From Actinorhabdospora filicis (GTDB lineage: Bacteria; Actinomycetota; Actinomycetes; Mycobacteriales; Micromonosporaceae), in assembly GCF_030269765.1 (NCBI RefSeq), contig NZ_BSTX01000002.1, forward strand, positions 372,001-436,000: 64,000 nucleotides of DNA. Reading direction: 5' to 3'. Below are positions 49,806-59,071 of this stretch, one piece after another. The notes beneath the pieces are model-generated. The model had not been told where the DNA came from. It did not search any database and saw only the letters and a list, made by a program, of their open reading frames with translations. The position numbers and the translations under genes are program-made. How positions within the stretch are numbered: the stretch's first letter is position 1; each line of letters begins with the position of its first letter.

Positions 49806-49841
49806 ACGGCCGGTGCCCGCGTCATTGGGGGCACCGGCCGT
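49806..49841 (-). terminator. Hairpin, second copy of the repeated terminator
   Basis: Arms ACGGCCGGTGCCC (49806-49818) and GGGCACCGGCCGT (49829-49841), with flanks (GACGGCC.., ..CCGTGGCTT) almost identical to those at 47449-47484. It follows the stop of the minus-strand operon ending at 49855. Confidence 0.75.
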
Positions 49842-49854
49842 GGCTTTCGCACCG

Positions 49855-50964
49855 TCAGCGGCAGGGCCGCGCGTGCGGGAACTTCACCGACACGTCCACA
49901 TAGCGCGGACGGTAGTTGTCGACCTCGGTGTACAGGTCGCCGGTGTTGAAGCTGTTGACGTTGTAGGTGATCAGCAGCCGGTGCCCGTTGCCGAGCTCGG
50001 GGTGGGCCTTGGCGTTGTAGGTGAAGACGTTGCCGCCGGTCTCCGGGGTCGTGTACAGCACGGTCTTGCCGGTGTAGGGCCCTTCGATGCTGGACGCCCG
50101 GTAGGCCACGATCTTCGCGGAGAGCGGCTCGGTGGCGTCGCCGGTGACGAGGGTGAAGCGTCCCTGGTAGCGCGTCACGCTGAACTCGTTGGACACCCCC
50201 TCCAGGATCCGCCCGGACGTCGTCCCCCAGACCCCGGCGTTGAAGTACTCCCAGGCGGAGGTGGTGAGCTCGCCGCTGGGGACGCGGGCGAGGTGGGCGT
50301 ACTTGTGCGCCTGGAGGTCCTCGACGCCGAAGACGTAGGTGTAGCCGTCGGAGGGGTCCTCGTAGAACGCCGAGCCCCAGTTGATGGTGGACTCGGGCAG
50401 CTCGGTGACGCCGGTCAGGCTCATGTCGCCGGTGTCGAAGGTGGCCACGGCGTTGCCGGCGAAGGCGAAGTCGAAGACGCCGGTGCCGGTCTTGACGAAC
50501 TCCAGCAGCATCACCCGCAGGGAATCGCCCTCGACAGTGGCGTCGCCGAACCAGTACCAGCGCTGGGTCTCATCGGCGCCGGCGACCTTCACCAGCGACT
50601 CCGGCGCGGACGCCGTGCCGCCAGTGTAGGTGGTCAGCTCGCCGTCGTCGTCCACGACGATCGAGTTGTGCACGAAGGGCGAGTCCTGCGGCCTGCCGTG
50701 GTTGGCGTCGACTTCGCCGAGGAAGGTGTCGGAGTAGATCCAGGCGATCGACCCGTCGGGCAGCGGGACGCTGTAGGCGGAGTCGGCGCCGGTCCAGCGT
50801 CCGGCGGTGTCGCCGTAGGTGCCGAAGCGCTCGGTGAGCTCCTCGTTGACCGAGGACGAGACGCGCGGGTCGCAGTTGGGCGCGGCTTGCGCGGCGGCGG
50901 GGACGGCCAGGGCGATGAGGCCGGTGACCAGGGCGGTACCGGTGGAGAGGGTGCGGAGGGACAT
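49855..50964 (-). CDS. Secreted propeller-like protein (DUF4185/DUF5005 type)
   Basis: A 369-aa protein from ATG 50964 (AAAGGAG ribosome site). Signal peptide (MSLRTLSTGTALVTGLIALA, cleavage after AQA). The mature protein has repeating Trp/Tyr-rich strands typical of five-bladed propeller glycosidase-like families: YSDTFLGEVDANHGRPQDSPFVHNSIVV, RWYWFGDATVEGDSL, TINWGSAFYEDPSDGYTYVFG, VTRYQGRFTLVTGD, HRLLITYNVNS (each read in part). It is the last gene of the carbohydrate operon and is likely to bind or cleave the extracellular glycan that the operon imports. The family assignment is by pattern only. Confidence 0.75.
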   Translation of the reverse strand: MSLRTLSTGTALVTGLIALAVPAAAQAAPNCDPRVSSSVNEELTERFGTYGDTAGRWTGADSAYSVPLPDGSIAWIYSDTFLGEVDANHGRPQDSPFVHNSIVVDDDGELTTYTGGTASAPESLVKVAGADETQRWYWFGDATVEGDSLRVMLLEFVKTGTGVFDFAFAGNAVATFDTGDMSLTGVTELPESTINWGSAFYEDPSDGYTYVFGVEDLQAHKYAHLARVPSGELTTSAWEYFNAGVWGTTSGRILEGVSNEFSVTRYQGRFTLVTGDATEPLSAKIVAYRASSIEGPYTGKTVLYTTPETGGNVFTYNAKAHPELGNGHRLLITYNVNSFNTGDLYTEVDNYRPRYVDVSVKFPHARPCR

Positions 50965-50981
50965 TGTGGTCTGCTCCTTTG

Positions 50982-52103
50982 TTAGCGCAGGACCAGGTCG
51001 GCGAAGCGCTCGCCGATCAGGCGCTGGACGTCGGGGCCGGGGTGGAGGTTGTCCGGCAGGGGCATGGCCGCGGCGTCGGCCGGGCCGTAGAGGGTGAGCC
51101 CGTCGAGGTAGCGCAGATGGGCGTCCCCGCGCCGGTCCACGATGGACGCGGTGGCCTCGCGGATCGACCGCAGCGAGAGCTTGCCCGCCTCCACGTCGTC
51201 GGCGGTGCCGACGGCGATCGACCATTCCTCGGTGCGTGACGGGTCCTGTGTGGTCGGCCCGGCCACGGACTCCACCGGCTCGCACCAGATGGGGGAGACG
51301 ACCACGATGGGGGTGTCCGGGTGGCCGTCGCGGATGGTGTCGAGGAACCCGTCGAGGGCGGGGCGGAAGGCGCGCATGCGCATCACGTCGCCGCTGATGA
51401 GGTTGATGCCGGTCTTGAGGGTGATGAGGTCGGCGGGGGTGTCGCGGATGGTGCGGGCGGTGAACGGGTCGAGCATCGCGTTGCCGCTGAAGGAGAGGTT
51501 GGTCAGCGCGGTCCCGGTCCGCAGCGCGGCCACCACCGGCCAGGTGCCGGTGGTGGTCTCGGCGCGGTAGCCGTGGCTGATGGAGCTGCCGTGGTGCACC
51601 CAGCGCGGCCCGGACGGCTCCACAGCGGTCACGGGTGCGTCGGCGCGCAGCCCGAGCAGCTCCACCCGGTCGTAGTAGGGCAGCCACAGCTCCAGGTCGC
51701 GCTCGCCGCCGGTGCCGAGTCCGGTGAAGCGGACGGTGGCGTCGGGCCCGGCGACGACCTCGCCGCCGGGGTCGTCGAAGGTGAACAGGTAGCGCGACCC
51801 GGCCGGTACCGACGCCGAGGCCACCACGGCGCCACCGGAGGTCAGCTCGTAGACGCTCGGCGGCAGGGGAGTGGTGGCGTCGGAGGCCAGCCGCCGCGCC
51901 TGCACGTCCAGTTCGAGGACGCTCGCGGCGGTGCGGAAGGCGAGGCGGACTCCGGCGCTCTCGGCGCTGGTCTGGACCATGAAGGTGTCGGGGATCTGCC
52001 GCCTGGCCCGGGCGGGCAGCCGGTGGGGGAGCAGTCCGCGCGGGGTTTCCTCGATCTCCACCGCGCCCCGGATCATGGACGCCGACAGGGCGACGGGACG
52101 CAT
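50982..52103 (-). CDS. SGNH/GDSL hydrolase with N-terminal jelly-roll-like domain
   Basis: A 373-aa protein whose ATG (52103) shares its A with the upstream stop (TGATG). Residues 1-165 are beta-rich (TFMVQTSAESAGVRLAFRT, ASVLELDVQA), like the N-domain of two-domain carbohydrate esterases. Residues 165-370 are SGNH: block I GSSISHGYR (nucleophile Ser), block II LSFSGNA, block III TLKTGINLIS and block V DNLHPGPD (catalytic Asp-His). No signal peptide is visible. It probably removes acetyl or similar esters from the imported saccharide. Confidence 0.85.
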   Translation of the reverse strand: MRPVALSASMIRGAVEIEETPRGLLPHRLPARARRQIPDTFMVQTSAESAGVRLAFRTAASVLELDVQARRLASDATTPLPPSVYELTSGGAVVASASVPAGSRYLFTFDDPGGEVVAGPDATVRFTGLGTGGERDLELWLPYYDRVELLGLRADAPVTAVEPSGPRWVHHGSSISHGYRAETTTGTWPVVAALRTGTALTNLSFSGNAMLDPFTARTIRDTPADLITLKTGINLISGDVMRMRAFRPALDGFLDTIRDGHPDTPIVVVSPIWCEPVESVAGPTTQDPSRTEEWSIAVGTADDVEAGKLSLRSIREATASIVDRRGDAHLRYLDGLTLYGPADAAAMPLPDNLHPGPDVQRLIGERFADLVLR

Positions 52104-54205
52104 CAGGCGTCCACCACGCGGCCGTCGGCGTGGACGTCGACGATCCGCTCGCCGACGCGCAGCCCGCGCAGGACCGCGTCCGGGTCGAGCTCGGTCACGC
52201 AACCCTCGGCAGAGGTAAGGGGACCGTCCACGGTGGGGTCGACGCCGAAGAACGACTCGATGACCAGCGCGACGTAGGCGCCGGCCGAGGAGCACGACCA
52301 GTCGATGATGTACGGCAGCTGCGGGGGAGCCTTGCGCGCGCCACCGGCGACGGTGGGCATGGCCTCCTCGGTGAAGTGCGCCTGCCCGGGCGGACCCTGG
52401 TTGGCCGAGCGGGCCAGTCCCGGCAGCCACGAGGCGGCCGCGGCGGGCTCGCCGAGGGCGACCAGGGCTCGGACGGCGTCGGCGGGCCAGGCGGGGTAGG
52501 CGCCGTTCCACTGGTGGTCGGGGCGGACGCTGAAGCTGGCGTCGGGGTCCCATGGCGACAGTGAGCGCACCCAGGTCTCGGTGCGCAGCTCGCGGGTGAA
52601 GAAGTCCACCATCTCGGCTCGCGTGGCGGGGTCGAGGTCGCCGGGGATCGTGGTGCCGACGATGCTGAAGTCGTAGACGTGGCGGACGGGCACGCGGGTG
52701 CCGTCGGGCTGGCGGGCGGCGAAGTGGCCGGTGCCGGGCACGTAGAGGTCGAGGACGGCCGGGACCAGCGCGTCGGCCTCCTTGTCCAGCGCGGCGGTGT
52801 CCTCGCCGTGGGCGGACAGGATGCGGGCGGCGGTGCGCATGTTCCACACGTTGGCCGCGTTGAGGCTGGCGACCTCGTGGGTGTAGGAGCTGACGCACTC
52901 CAGCAGGTTGTCGATCTCGCCGTAGTCGGCCAGGGGTGAGGCGCCGCGCAGGCCCTGCCAGGCCAGGGCCCAGTCGCGCAGGTGCTCGCTGACCGCGCGT
53001 CCGCCGGGGGTTTCGTCCAGCAGGCTCGTGTCGCCGGTGAAGCGGAGGTAGTCGTGGACCAGGCGGGTCATGGCGTAGTCGTTGACGGAGTACCAGCGCC
53101 CGACGGGCCCGCCGGTCAGTGACGAGGTCCCGAAGTGGGTGTGGATGTCGGAGGCGATCCAGTGCTCCAGCTGGCGGCGCATGGGCGCCGGGTCGAGCAG
53201 GGCGTGGGTGATGGAGCTGAGGCTGTAGTCCCAGATGAACGTGGTGGTCGCCCAGTAGTTGGGCATGAGGGTGTCGTAGCTGCGGCCCAGGACGTTGCCT
53301 GTGTAGTCGCGGCGGAACCAGATGACGCCCAGGACGCCCCACCAGTACAGCCGCCGCAGCGCCGCCGAGGAGGTCTCCAGGACCGGCAGGTGCCCGGAGA
53401 ACTCGGTGTTGCCCGGCTCGAAGGCGGCCGACAGCTGCCCGTTCCAGTAGTCCTCGGTGGCCGCGACGGTCGCGGCCACGTCGGTGGTGGCGCGTTCGAA
53501 CACCGCGTGCGCCTCGGCCTCGGTGGCCGCCACGGCGTGGACGTACCCGAAGCGCGCGGTGGCGCCGGGTGCGATGTCGAGGGCGACGGTGACCTCGCCG
53601 CCGCGCTCGATGCCGCCGATGCCGACCTCGTGCTCGGCCGAGGCCGGTGCGATGCCGGAGAGGCGGACGACGGCCTCGGTGTCCACGCCCTGCACGCTCC
53701 AGGCGGTCCCGTCGCTGAAGGCCAGACGCGAGGACCCGGCCGAGGCGCGGTTGCGGGCCTCGGGCGAGACCGCGTCCAGCCACGCCTGACCGCTGCGGGT
53801 GACACCGGCGGCCAGGGTCAGCGAGACGGGCACGGTCCGGTGCGTCTCGCCGGTGTTGGTGACGCGGACGTCGATGGCCACGGCCGTCTCACCCGGGACG
53901 CAGACGGTGACGGTGGTCAGCTCCAGGCCCGGCAGCGAGACGCCGCGCAGGACCCGGTCCGGGCGCCACTCGTGAGTGATCGCAGCCCCGTAGGACTCCA
54001 CGAGACGCCCGTCGACGAAGCACACCGCCGTCCGCGTCAGCCCTTGCGAGACCGGCGGGAACGTGACGGCGCTGATGGCGGTCAGGTCGTGCTCGACGCG
54101 GGTGGTGCCCAGGAAGTTGGTCAGCCCGCTGGGCGCGATCATGTCGTCGTAGTGATGCGCGACGGGGTCGGCGGCGAGGTCGTCGACGGTGGGGACGAGG
54201 CGCAT
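52103..54205 (-). CDS. (alpha/alpha)6-barrel-type glycoside hydrolase
   Basis: A 700-aa protein from ATG 54205 (TAGGAG ribosome site). The N-terminal 270 residues form a beta-sandwich (TTVTVCVPGETAVAIDVRVTNTGET). The C-terminal 430 residues are helical with aromatic loops that fit a six-hairpin toroid: YWWGVLGVIWFRRDYTGNVLG, MPNYWATTTFIWDYSLSSIT, YGEIDNLLECVSSYTHEVASLNAANVWN, and PDHQWNGAYPAWPAD near the end. This is the layout of GH63/GH37/GH78-like or MGH1-like enzymes; the exact family is not certain. No signal peptide, so it works on imported oligosaccharide. It precedes the esterase gene with a one-base overlap. Confidence 0.78.
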   Translation of the reverse strand: MRLVPTVDDLAADPVAHHYDDMIAPSGLTNFLGTTRVEHDLTAISAVTFPPVSQGLTRTAVCFVDGRLVESYGAAITHEWRPDRVLRGVSLPGLELTTVTVCVPGETAVAIDVRVTNTGETHRTVPVSLTLAAGVTRSGQAWLDAVSPEARNRASAGSSRLAFSDGTAWSVQGVDTEAVVRLSGIAPASAEHEVGIGGIERGGEVTVALDIAPGATARFGYVHAVAATEAEAHAVFERATTDVAATVAATEDYWNGQLSAAFEPGNTEFSGHLPVLETSSAALRRLYWWGVLGVIWFRRDYTGNVLGRSYDTLMPNYWATTTFIWDYSLSSITHALLDPAPMRRQLEHWIASDIHTHFGTSSLTGGPVGRWYSVNDYAMTRLVHDYLRFTGDTSLLDETPGGRAVSEHLRDWALAWQGLRGASPLADYGEIDNLLECVSSYTHEVASLNAANVWNMRTAARILSAHGEDTAALDKEADALVPAVLDLYVPGTGHFAARQPDGTRVPVRHVYDFSIVGTTIPGDLDPATRAEMVDFFTRELRTETWVRSLSPWDPDASFSVRPDHQWNGAYPAWPADAVRALVALGEPAAAASWLPGLARSANQGPPGQAHFTEEAMPTVAGGARKAPPQLPYIIDWSCSSAGAYVALVIESFFGVDPTVDGPLTSAEGCVTELDPDAVLRGLRVGERIVDVHADGRVVDA

Positions 54206-54213
54206 GAGGGCTC

Positions 54214-55026
54214 CTAGTACTGCCCGAGGGCGAGGCCGCGGGCGAAGAACTTCTGCGTGAACAGGAACAGCACGACCGTCGGCAGCGAGACCAGCAGGCC
54301 GCCGGCGAGCACGACCGACATCTGCGCGCCGCCGTAGGTGCTCTGCATCCCGGCGAGGCTGGTCACGATGGGGCGGACGTCGCCGGACTGGCTGAGCACC
54401 AGGCCGAGCAGGAAGTCGTTCCAGATGAAGGTGGCCTGGAGGATGAAGATCGCCACCAGCGCGCTGGAGGCCATCGGCAGGTAGACGCGGGCGAAGATGC
54501 GCCAGGTGGAGGCGCCGTCGATGACGGCGGCCTCGAAGACGTTGTGGGCGATGCCGGTGAAGAAGTTGCGCATCACGAACGCCGAGAACGGGATGGAGAC
54601 GGCGGCGTAGACGATGATCATGCCGAGTTTGGTGTCGAAGAGGCTCATGCGCGAGTAGGCGTCGAAGAGCGGCAGCAGGATCATCTGGATGGGGAAGACG
54701 GTCCCGCCGAAGATGACCACGAACCACAGGAAGCCGCGCTTGAGTTTCAGGGCGACGATGGCGAATCCGGCCGCCGCGCCGACGACGACGGCGATGGCCG
54801 GTGCGACGAGTGCGTAGATCAGGGTCGCCACGATGCTCTCGGAGAGCCCGGACAGGCGGACGGCCTCGCCGAAGTTGTCCAGCAGCGAGAAGTCGGTCGG
54901 TTTCCACGACTGGGTCGTGGTGAACGTCGCCGGCGCCTTGGCGGCGTTGATGACCAGCAGGTAGACCGGCAGCAGCCAGATCAGGCCGAGGACGGCCAGG
55001 ACGGTGGTGCGAATGACTCGGGACAT
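54214..55026 (-). CDS. ABC sugar permease, MalG-type
   Basis: A 270-aa protein with six transmembrane helices and the EAA loop (FEAAVIDGASTWRIFARVYLPM) that docks the ATPase. It starts three bases after the MalF-type gene and forms the inner-membrane channel with it. No ATPase gene is present, so it probably uses a shared MsiK-type ATPase, as actinomycete sugar systems do. Confidence 0.95.
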   Translation of the reverse strand: MSRVIRTTVLAVLGLIWLLPVYLLVINAAKAPATFTTTQSWKPTDFSLLDNFGEAVRLSGLSESIVATLIYALVAPAIAVVVGAAAGFAIVALKLKRGFLWFVVIFGGTVFPIQMILLPLFDAYSRMSLFDTKLGMIIVYAAVSIPFSAFVMRNFFTGIAHNVFEAAVIDGASTWRIFARVYLPMASSALVAIFILQATFIWNDFLLGLVLSQSGDVRPIVTSLAGMQSTYGGAQMSVVLAGGLLVSLPTVVLFLFTQKFFARGLALGQY

Positions 55027-55029
55027 GGC

Positions 55030-55938
55030 TCAGCCCTCGTGCTTGCTGGACAGCTGCTGGCGCAGGTAGAGGATCGAGGCGATCAGCGTCACGACCGTCA
55101 GGAACACCGCGATCGCCGAGCCCAGGCCGTAGTCGCTGTTGACGAAGGTCTTCTTGTACATCGTCAAGGCGAGGGTCTCCGAGGACTGGCCGGGCCCGCC
55201 CTTGGTCATGCCCTGCACGATGTCGAAGGTCTTGAGGCTGGCCACGATCGACAGCCCGACCACCACCGCGGTCAGCGGCCGCAGCATCGGCCACAGGATG
55301 CTGCGGAAGAGCCGGAACCCGGTCGCGCCGTCCAGGCGCGCGGCCTCCAGGGGCTCCTTGGGGATCGACTGGAGCCCGATGGTGAACAGCAGCGCGTTGA
55401 CCCCGACGCCCTGCCAGGCCGTCGCGCCGATCATCACGATCGTGTTCAGCGGCGAGTCGAGCAGCCAGCGGGGGGTGTCGGCGATCCCGAAGGCGGCCAG
55501 GGCCTGGTCGAGGGCGCCGTTGCTGCCCAGGATGAACGACCAGATGACGCCGACACCGATCCCCGACAGCGCATACGGGATCAGGAACGGCAGCCGCAGC
55601 CACGTCCCGCCCTTGAGGTTCCACGTCAGCAGCGCGACGCCGAGGCCGATGCCGACCGGGACGATGAGCGTCCCGGCGACCCACAGCAGCGTATTGAGCA
55701 TGGAGCCCACGAACTGCGGGTCGGAGAACATCTCGGTGTAGTTGTCGATGCCGGTCCACTCCGGGTCGCGCAGCCCGTTGTAGTCGGTGAGGCTGAGGAA
55801 CGTCGTCCACAGCAGTGGCAGGTAGAGGAGTACCGCCACCAGGAACACTCCCGGCGCGACGAACCCCCGGGCCGACCAGCGGTACCGGTCGGCCCCTCTA
55901 CGGCTCCTGGCCCTCACGGGCTCGTCGGCTGAGGCCAT
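55030..55938 (-). CDS. ABC sugar permease, MalF-type
   Basis: A 302-aa protein from ATG 55938, four bases after the binding-protein stop. A basic 25-residue head, six transmembrane helices, and the EAA loop (LEAARLDGATGFRLFRSILWPM). A P3-type periplasmic expansion is absent. Partner of the MalG-type permease. Confidence 0.94.
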   Translation of the reverse strand: MASADEPVRARSRRGADRYRWSARGFVAPGVFLVAVLLYLPLLWTTFLSLTDYNGLRDPEWTGIDNYTEMFSDPQFVGSMLNTLLWVAGTLIVPVGIGLGVALLTWNLKGGTWLRLPFLIPYALSGIGVGVIWSFILGSNGALDQALAAFGIADTPRWLLDSPLNTIVMIGATAWQGVGVNALLFTIGLQSIPKEPLEAARLDGATGFRLFRSILWPMLRPLTAVVVGLSIVASLKTFDIVQGMTKGGPGQSSETLALTMYKKTFVNSDYGLGSAIAVFLTVVTLIASILYLRQQLSSKHEG

Positions 55939-55942
55939 GGGT

Positions 55943-57208
55943 CTACTTCTTCTCCGCCCAGTACTTGTCCGCCTCGGCCTGGATGGCCTCCAGGAACGGG
56001 AGGGGGTCACCGGGGTTGGCGATGAACGCGCCGAACTGCTCCAGCGCGACGGTCAGGATCGGCGTCGGCGTCGCCTCGTAGTAGCGGTCGAAGGTCTCGT
56101 GGCCGCCACCGGCGACGGTCGTGCCCAGCTTCTGCAGCATCGGATCGGCCACGGTCGCCTTGGGGTTGAAGGCCACGTCACCGCGCGCCTTGCTCCACGC
56201 GGTCTGCGCCTCCGGCGACATCCACCACTGCGAGTAGGTCAGGCCCAGGGTCTTCTGCGAGGAGTTGGCGGCCACGCACAGCGGCCCCGACTCCACCGCG
56301 ACGGGGGTGTTGGTCAGCGCGGGGTTGACCGCGGGGATGACGAACATGTCGTAGTCCTCCCCGGACTTCATCCCGGCGCCGTCCAGGGAGCCGTTGAAGA
56401 AGGACCCGAAGTTGATCATCGCGTAGTCGCCCTGCTTGAGGCCGACGGCCGGGTCCACGGTGCTGCCCGGGTCGCTGAACCAGCCCGCGTCCTCCTGCGC
56501 GCGCCAGGTCTTCATGATCTCCACGATGCGCGGGTCGGTGTACTTGACCTCACCCGTCGCCAGTCCCTTGTAGAGGGCCGGGTCGGTGCCGGCGACCAGC
56601 TGCTGGAACCACGGGAACGTGAACAGCGTGCTCGTCTGGTAGTACGGGGTGACGCCCGCGCCCTTCAGCTTGGTCGCCGCCGCGTCCAGCTCGGCCCACG
56701 TGGTCGGCACCGCGATGTTCTGCTCGGCGAAGACCTTCTTGTTGTAGTACATGACCCAGTAGGCGATGTTCATCGGCACGCAGTACTGCTTGCCGTCATA
56801 GGTGTAGGTGTCGCGCAAACCGGGCGAGACCCAGCCCTCGTTGACCGCCTTCGTCCAGATGTCGGTGGTCTCGGCGACCAGGCCCTCCTTGACCACCTCG
56901 GCCAGCTGCGGACCGGTCTGCCACGTGAACAGCCCCGGGCTCTTGTCGGTGCGGAACGACTGCCGGATGAACGCGTCGTACTGGGCGGCGTCGGAGTACC
57001 CGGTGAACTTCAGCTCGATCTGCGCGCCGCTCTTGCTGTCGGCGTTCAGCTCGGTGAAGTCGGGCTCCCAGGCGGCCTTGTTGGTGTAGAAATCCAGCGT
57101 GCCCGTGGTGGCGCCGGTGTCGTCGCCACCACCCTTGCCACACGCGGCCAGCACCAGGGCGGCCGTCACCACGGCGGTGACGCCGAGGAGTGCCTTCGGC
57201 GATCTCAT
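55943..57208 (-). CDS. Extracellular sugar-binding lipoprotein of the ABC importer
   Basis: A 421-aa protein from ATG 57208 (AAGGAG ribosome site). The lipobox LAAC places the lipidated Cys near residue 23. The mature part is a two-lobe family 1 binding protein: TLDFYTNKAAWEPDFTEL, FTWQTGPQLAEVV, YCVPMNIAYWVMYYNKKVFAE, NFGSFFNGSLDG and TYSQWWMSPEAQTAWSKARGD. It captures the saccharide for the two permeases encoded immediately downstream. Confidence 0.96.
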   Translation of the reverse strand: MRSPKALLGVTAVVTAALVLAACGKGGGDDTGATTGTLDFYTNKAAWEPDFTELNADSKSGAQIELKFTGYSDAAQYDAFIRQSFRTDKSPGLFTWQTGPQLAEVVKEGLVAETTDIWTKAVNEGWVSPGLRDTYTYDGKQYCVPMNIAYWVMYYNKKVFAEQNIAVPTTWAELDAAATKLKGAGVTPYYQTSTLFTFPWFQQLVAGTDPALYKGLATGEVKYTDPRIVEIMKTWRAQEDAGWFSDPGSTVDPAVGLKQGDYAMINFGSFFNGSLDGAGMKSGEDYDMFVIPAVNPALTNTPVAVESGPLCVAANSSQKTLGLTYSQWWMSPEAQTAWSKARGDVAFNPKATVADPMLQKLGTTVAGGGHETFDRYYEATPTPILTVALEQFGAFIANPGDPLPFLEAIQAEADKYWAEKK

Positions 57209-57242
57209 GTCGAACTCCTTTGTTCTGCGGGGGCGGGGAGGG

Positions 57243-59060
57243 TCAGTCGATCTGGCCGATGCGCGTACCGCGGATCGAGGCCTTGAGGGTGCCGAAGCGC
57301 GTCGCACGCGAGCGCTCGGTCCGCCGGACGATGTAGGGCCCGACGGCGGCGGGCACGATGAACGTCTCGGCGTAGTTGATCCGGTAGGGCGCGAACGCGC
57401 CGGTCGGGCTGACGACTTCGGCCTCATCGCCCTCCACCAGGTTCAGCACGTTCACCGTGCCCTGGGTGTCATGGGCGGCCTCATCGTCGAACCAGTGGCG
57501 GCGGACCTCGATGAACTCCAGCTCGTGCAGGCCCGTGCGCTCCTCGACCACACCGTCGGCCTCCCACAGCCGCTCGACCCGGTTGACGAGATTCGCCTCC
57601 GTCCAGGCCGTGTCGCGGTACCACTCCAGATTCGCCTCGCCGTGATCGAGGTGCACCGGGCGCGGGATGCCGTCCAGGCCCAGGCGGCCCCAGTCCCACA
57701 GCTTGAAGGTGAAGATGAACGGCGTCGCCGAGATCTCCAGGACCATCGAGTCGGCGCCCGAGCTGTGAATCGTCCCGGCCGGGATCAGGAAGTGGTCGTG
57801 CTTCTTGGCCGGGAACGTGTTCACGTACTTTTCGGCCTCGAAGGGCGCGCCACCGGTCTCGGCGACCCGCAGGTCGGCCATCATCGCCTCGCGGTCGACG
57901 CCGTCCTTGAACCCCAGGTACACGTGCGCGCCCTCACCGGCGTCGAGCATGTAATACGACTCGTCCTGGGTGTAGTGCATCCCGAAGGTCCGCTGGATGT
58001 AATCGGTCAGCGGATGCACCTGCAGCGAGAGGTTCCCGCCCTCCATGGTGTCCAGGAAGTCGAAACGGATCGGGAACTCCGCGCCGAAGCGGGCGAAGGT
58101 GCGCTCGCCGAGCAGCGCGCGCGGCTGGGTGAGCACCAGGTCCAGCGACGGGACCTCCACGACCGCGCCGTCGGCGTCGGCCAGCAGCAGCGAGTTCTCC
58201 TCCGGGACGCAGTCGAAGCACCAGGCGTAGTTCGGTTTGGACGGGTCGAGGTCCAGCTTGCGCTTCATCCACTGCCCGCCCCAGGAGCCGGGGTCGAAGA
58301 ACGGCACGACCCGGAACGGGCGGTGCGCGGTGTCGGCGATCGCGGTCCGGAACGCCTCGCCGGTGATCATCCCGGGCGCGCGCCCGGCGTCCTCTGCGGC
58401 GCCCAGCGCGCTGGCGTCGTAGACGAAGTCGAGGCGGTCGAACATGGTCATCTTGTGGCGGTCGGCCATGCGCCATTCCACGAAGAACCCGCGCTTGTAC
58501 TTGCGCAGCCGGTCCTCCTCGGGGTTCCGCGCGCGCCAGTTGGTGGCGCCGAGGCGCTGGCGCAGCTGGATCTCCCAGCGCGCCATGTCGGCCAGCACCA
58601 GCACGTACGGGGACTCGGTCAGGCGCGCGACCAGGTCGGCGCCCCAGCCGAGCAGGACGGTGGGACGGTCGGCGGCCGAGGCGGCGGTGGCCGCCAGGCG
58701 CCCGGCGTCGTAGAAGGCGTCGACGGTCGCGTGCGACATCACGCCGAAGACGCGGTCGTCGGTGAGGTTGGCCTCGATGAACGCGTCGATCTCGGCGATG
58801 GGGAGGGCCGCGGCCTCCTCGACGTCGACGATCCGCCACTCCGGCAGCGCCTCGGCGATCTCCTTGGCGATCAGCGGCAGGTCCGCGCCCGGGTAGGCGT
58901 CGACGACGACCAGCCGCGCGCCCTTGCCGGCGGCCGCCTCGGCGACCGCGGCCCACGCGGCGGCTCCGGTGAGCACGCGCGCGCCGTCCGGAAGCGGCAC
59001 GGTGGGCCGCTTCTCGTAGCGTCCGATCGGGTCGGTGGGGGACGGACTCGGGGTTGGCAC
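57243..59060 (-). CDS. Mannose-6-phosphate-isomerase-like protein with extended N-terminus
   Basis: A 605-aa protein from GTG 59060 (AAGGAG). Residues 1-230 look like a Rossmann/kinase-like alpha/beta domain (LVVVDAYPGADLPLIAKEI, LVLADMARWEIQLRQRLGATNWRARNPEEDRL). Residues 260-605 form a cupin of the class I mannose-6-phosphate isomerase type: FFDPGSWGGQWMKRKL, NLSLQVHPLTDYIQ, AHVYLGFKDGVD and HDHFLIPAGTIHSSG supply metal His and Glu. The normal enzyme is about 400 aa, so it is a two-domain variant that may phosphorylate or isomerise mannose. It stands between the ROK kinase and the importer. Confidence 0.85.
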   Translation of the reverse strand: MPTPSPSPTDPIGRYEKRPTVPLPDGARVLTGAAAWAAVAEAAAGKGARLVVVDAYPGADLPLIAKEIAEALPEWRIVDVEEAAALPIAEIDAFIEANLTDDRVFGVMSHATVDAFYDAGRLAATAASAADRPTVLLGWGADLVARLTESPYVLVLADMARWEIQLRQRLGATNWRARNPEEDRLRKYKRGFFVEWRMADRHKMTMFDRLDFVYDASALGAAEDAGRAPGMITGEAFRTAIADTAHRPFRVVPFFDPGSWGGQWMKRKLDLDPSKPNYAWCFDCVPEENSLLLADADGAVVEVPSLDLVLTQPRALLGERTFARFGAEFPIRFDFLDTMEGGNLSLQVHPLTDYIQRTFGMHYTQDESYYMLDAGEGAHVYLGFKDGVDREAMMADLRVAETGGAPFEAEKYVNTFPAKKHDHFLIPAGTIHSSGADSMVLEISATPFIFTFKLWDWGRLGLDGIPRPVHLDHGEANLEWYRDTAWTEANLVNRVERLWEADGVVEERTGLHELEFIEVRRHWFDDEAAHDTQGTVNVLNLVEGDEAEVVSPTGAFAPYRINYAETFIVPAAVGPYIVRRTERSRATRFGTLKASIRGTRIGQID

Positions 59061-59071
59061 GCGCGCTCCTT

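Noticed and set aside
50982..53783. 933-codon frame joining the glycosidase shadow and the esterase
   Set aside because: Only its last 373 codons (the SGNH esterase) read like protein. The rest is a shadow of the glycosidase gene, which ends by TGATG overlap at 52103.
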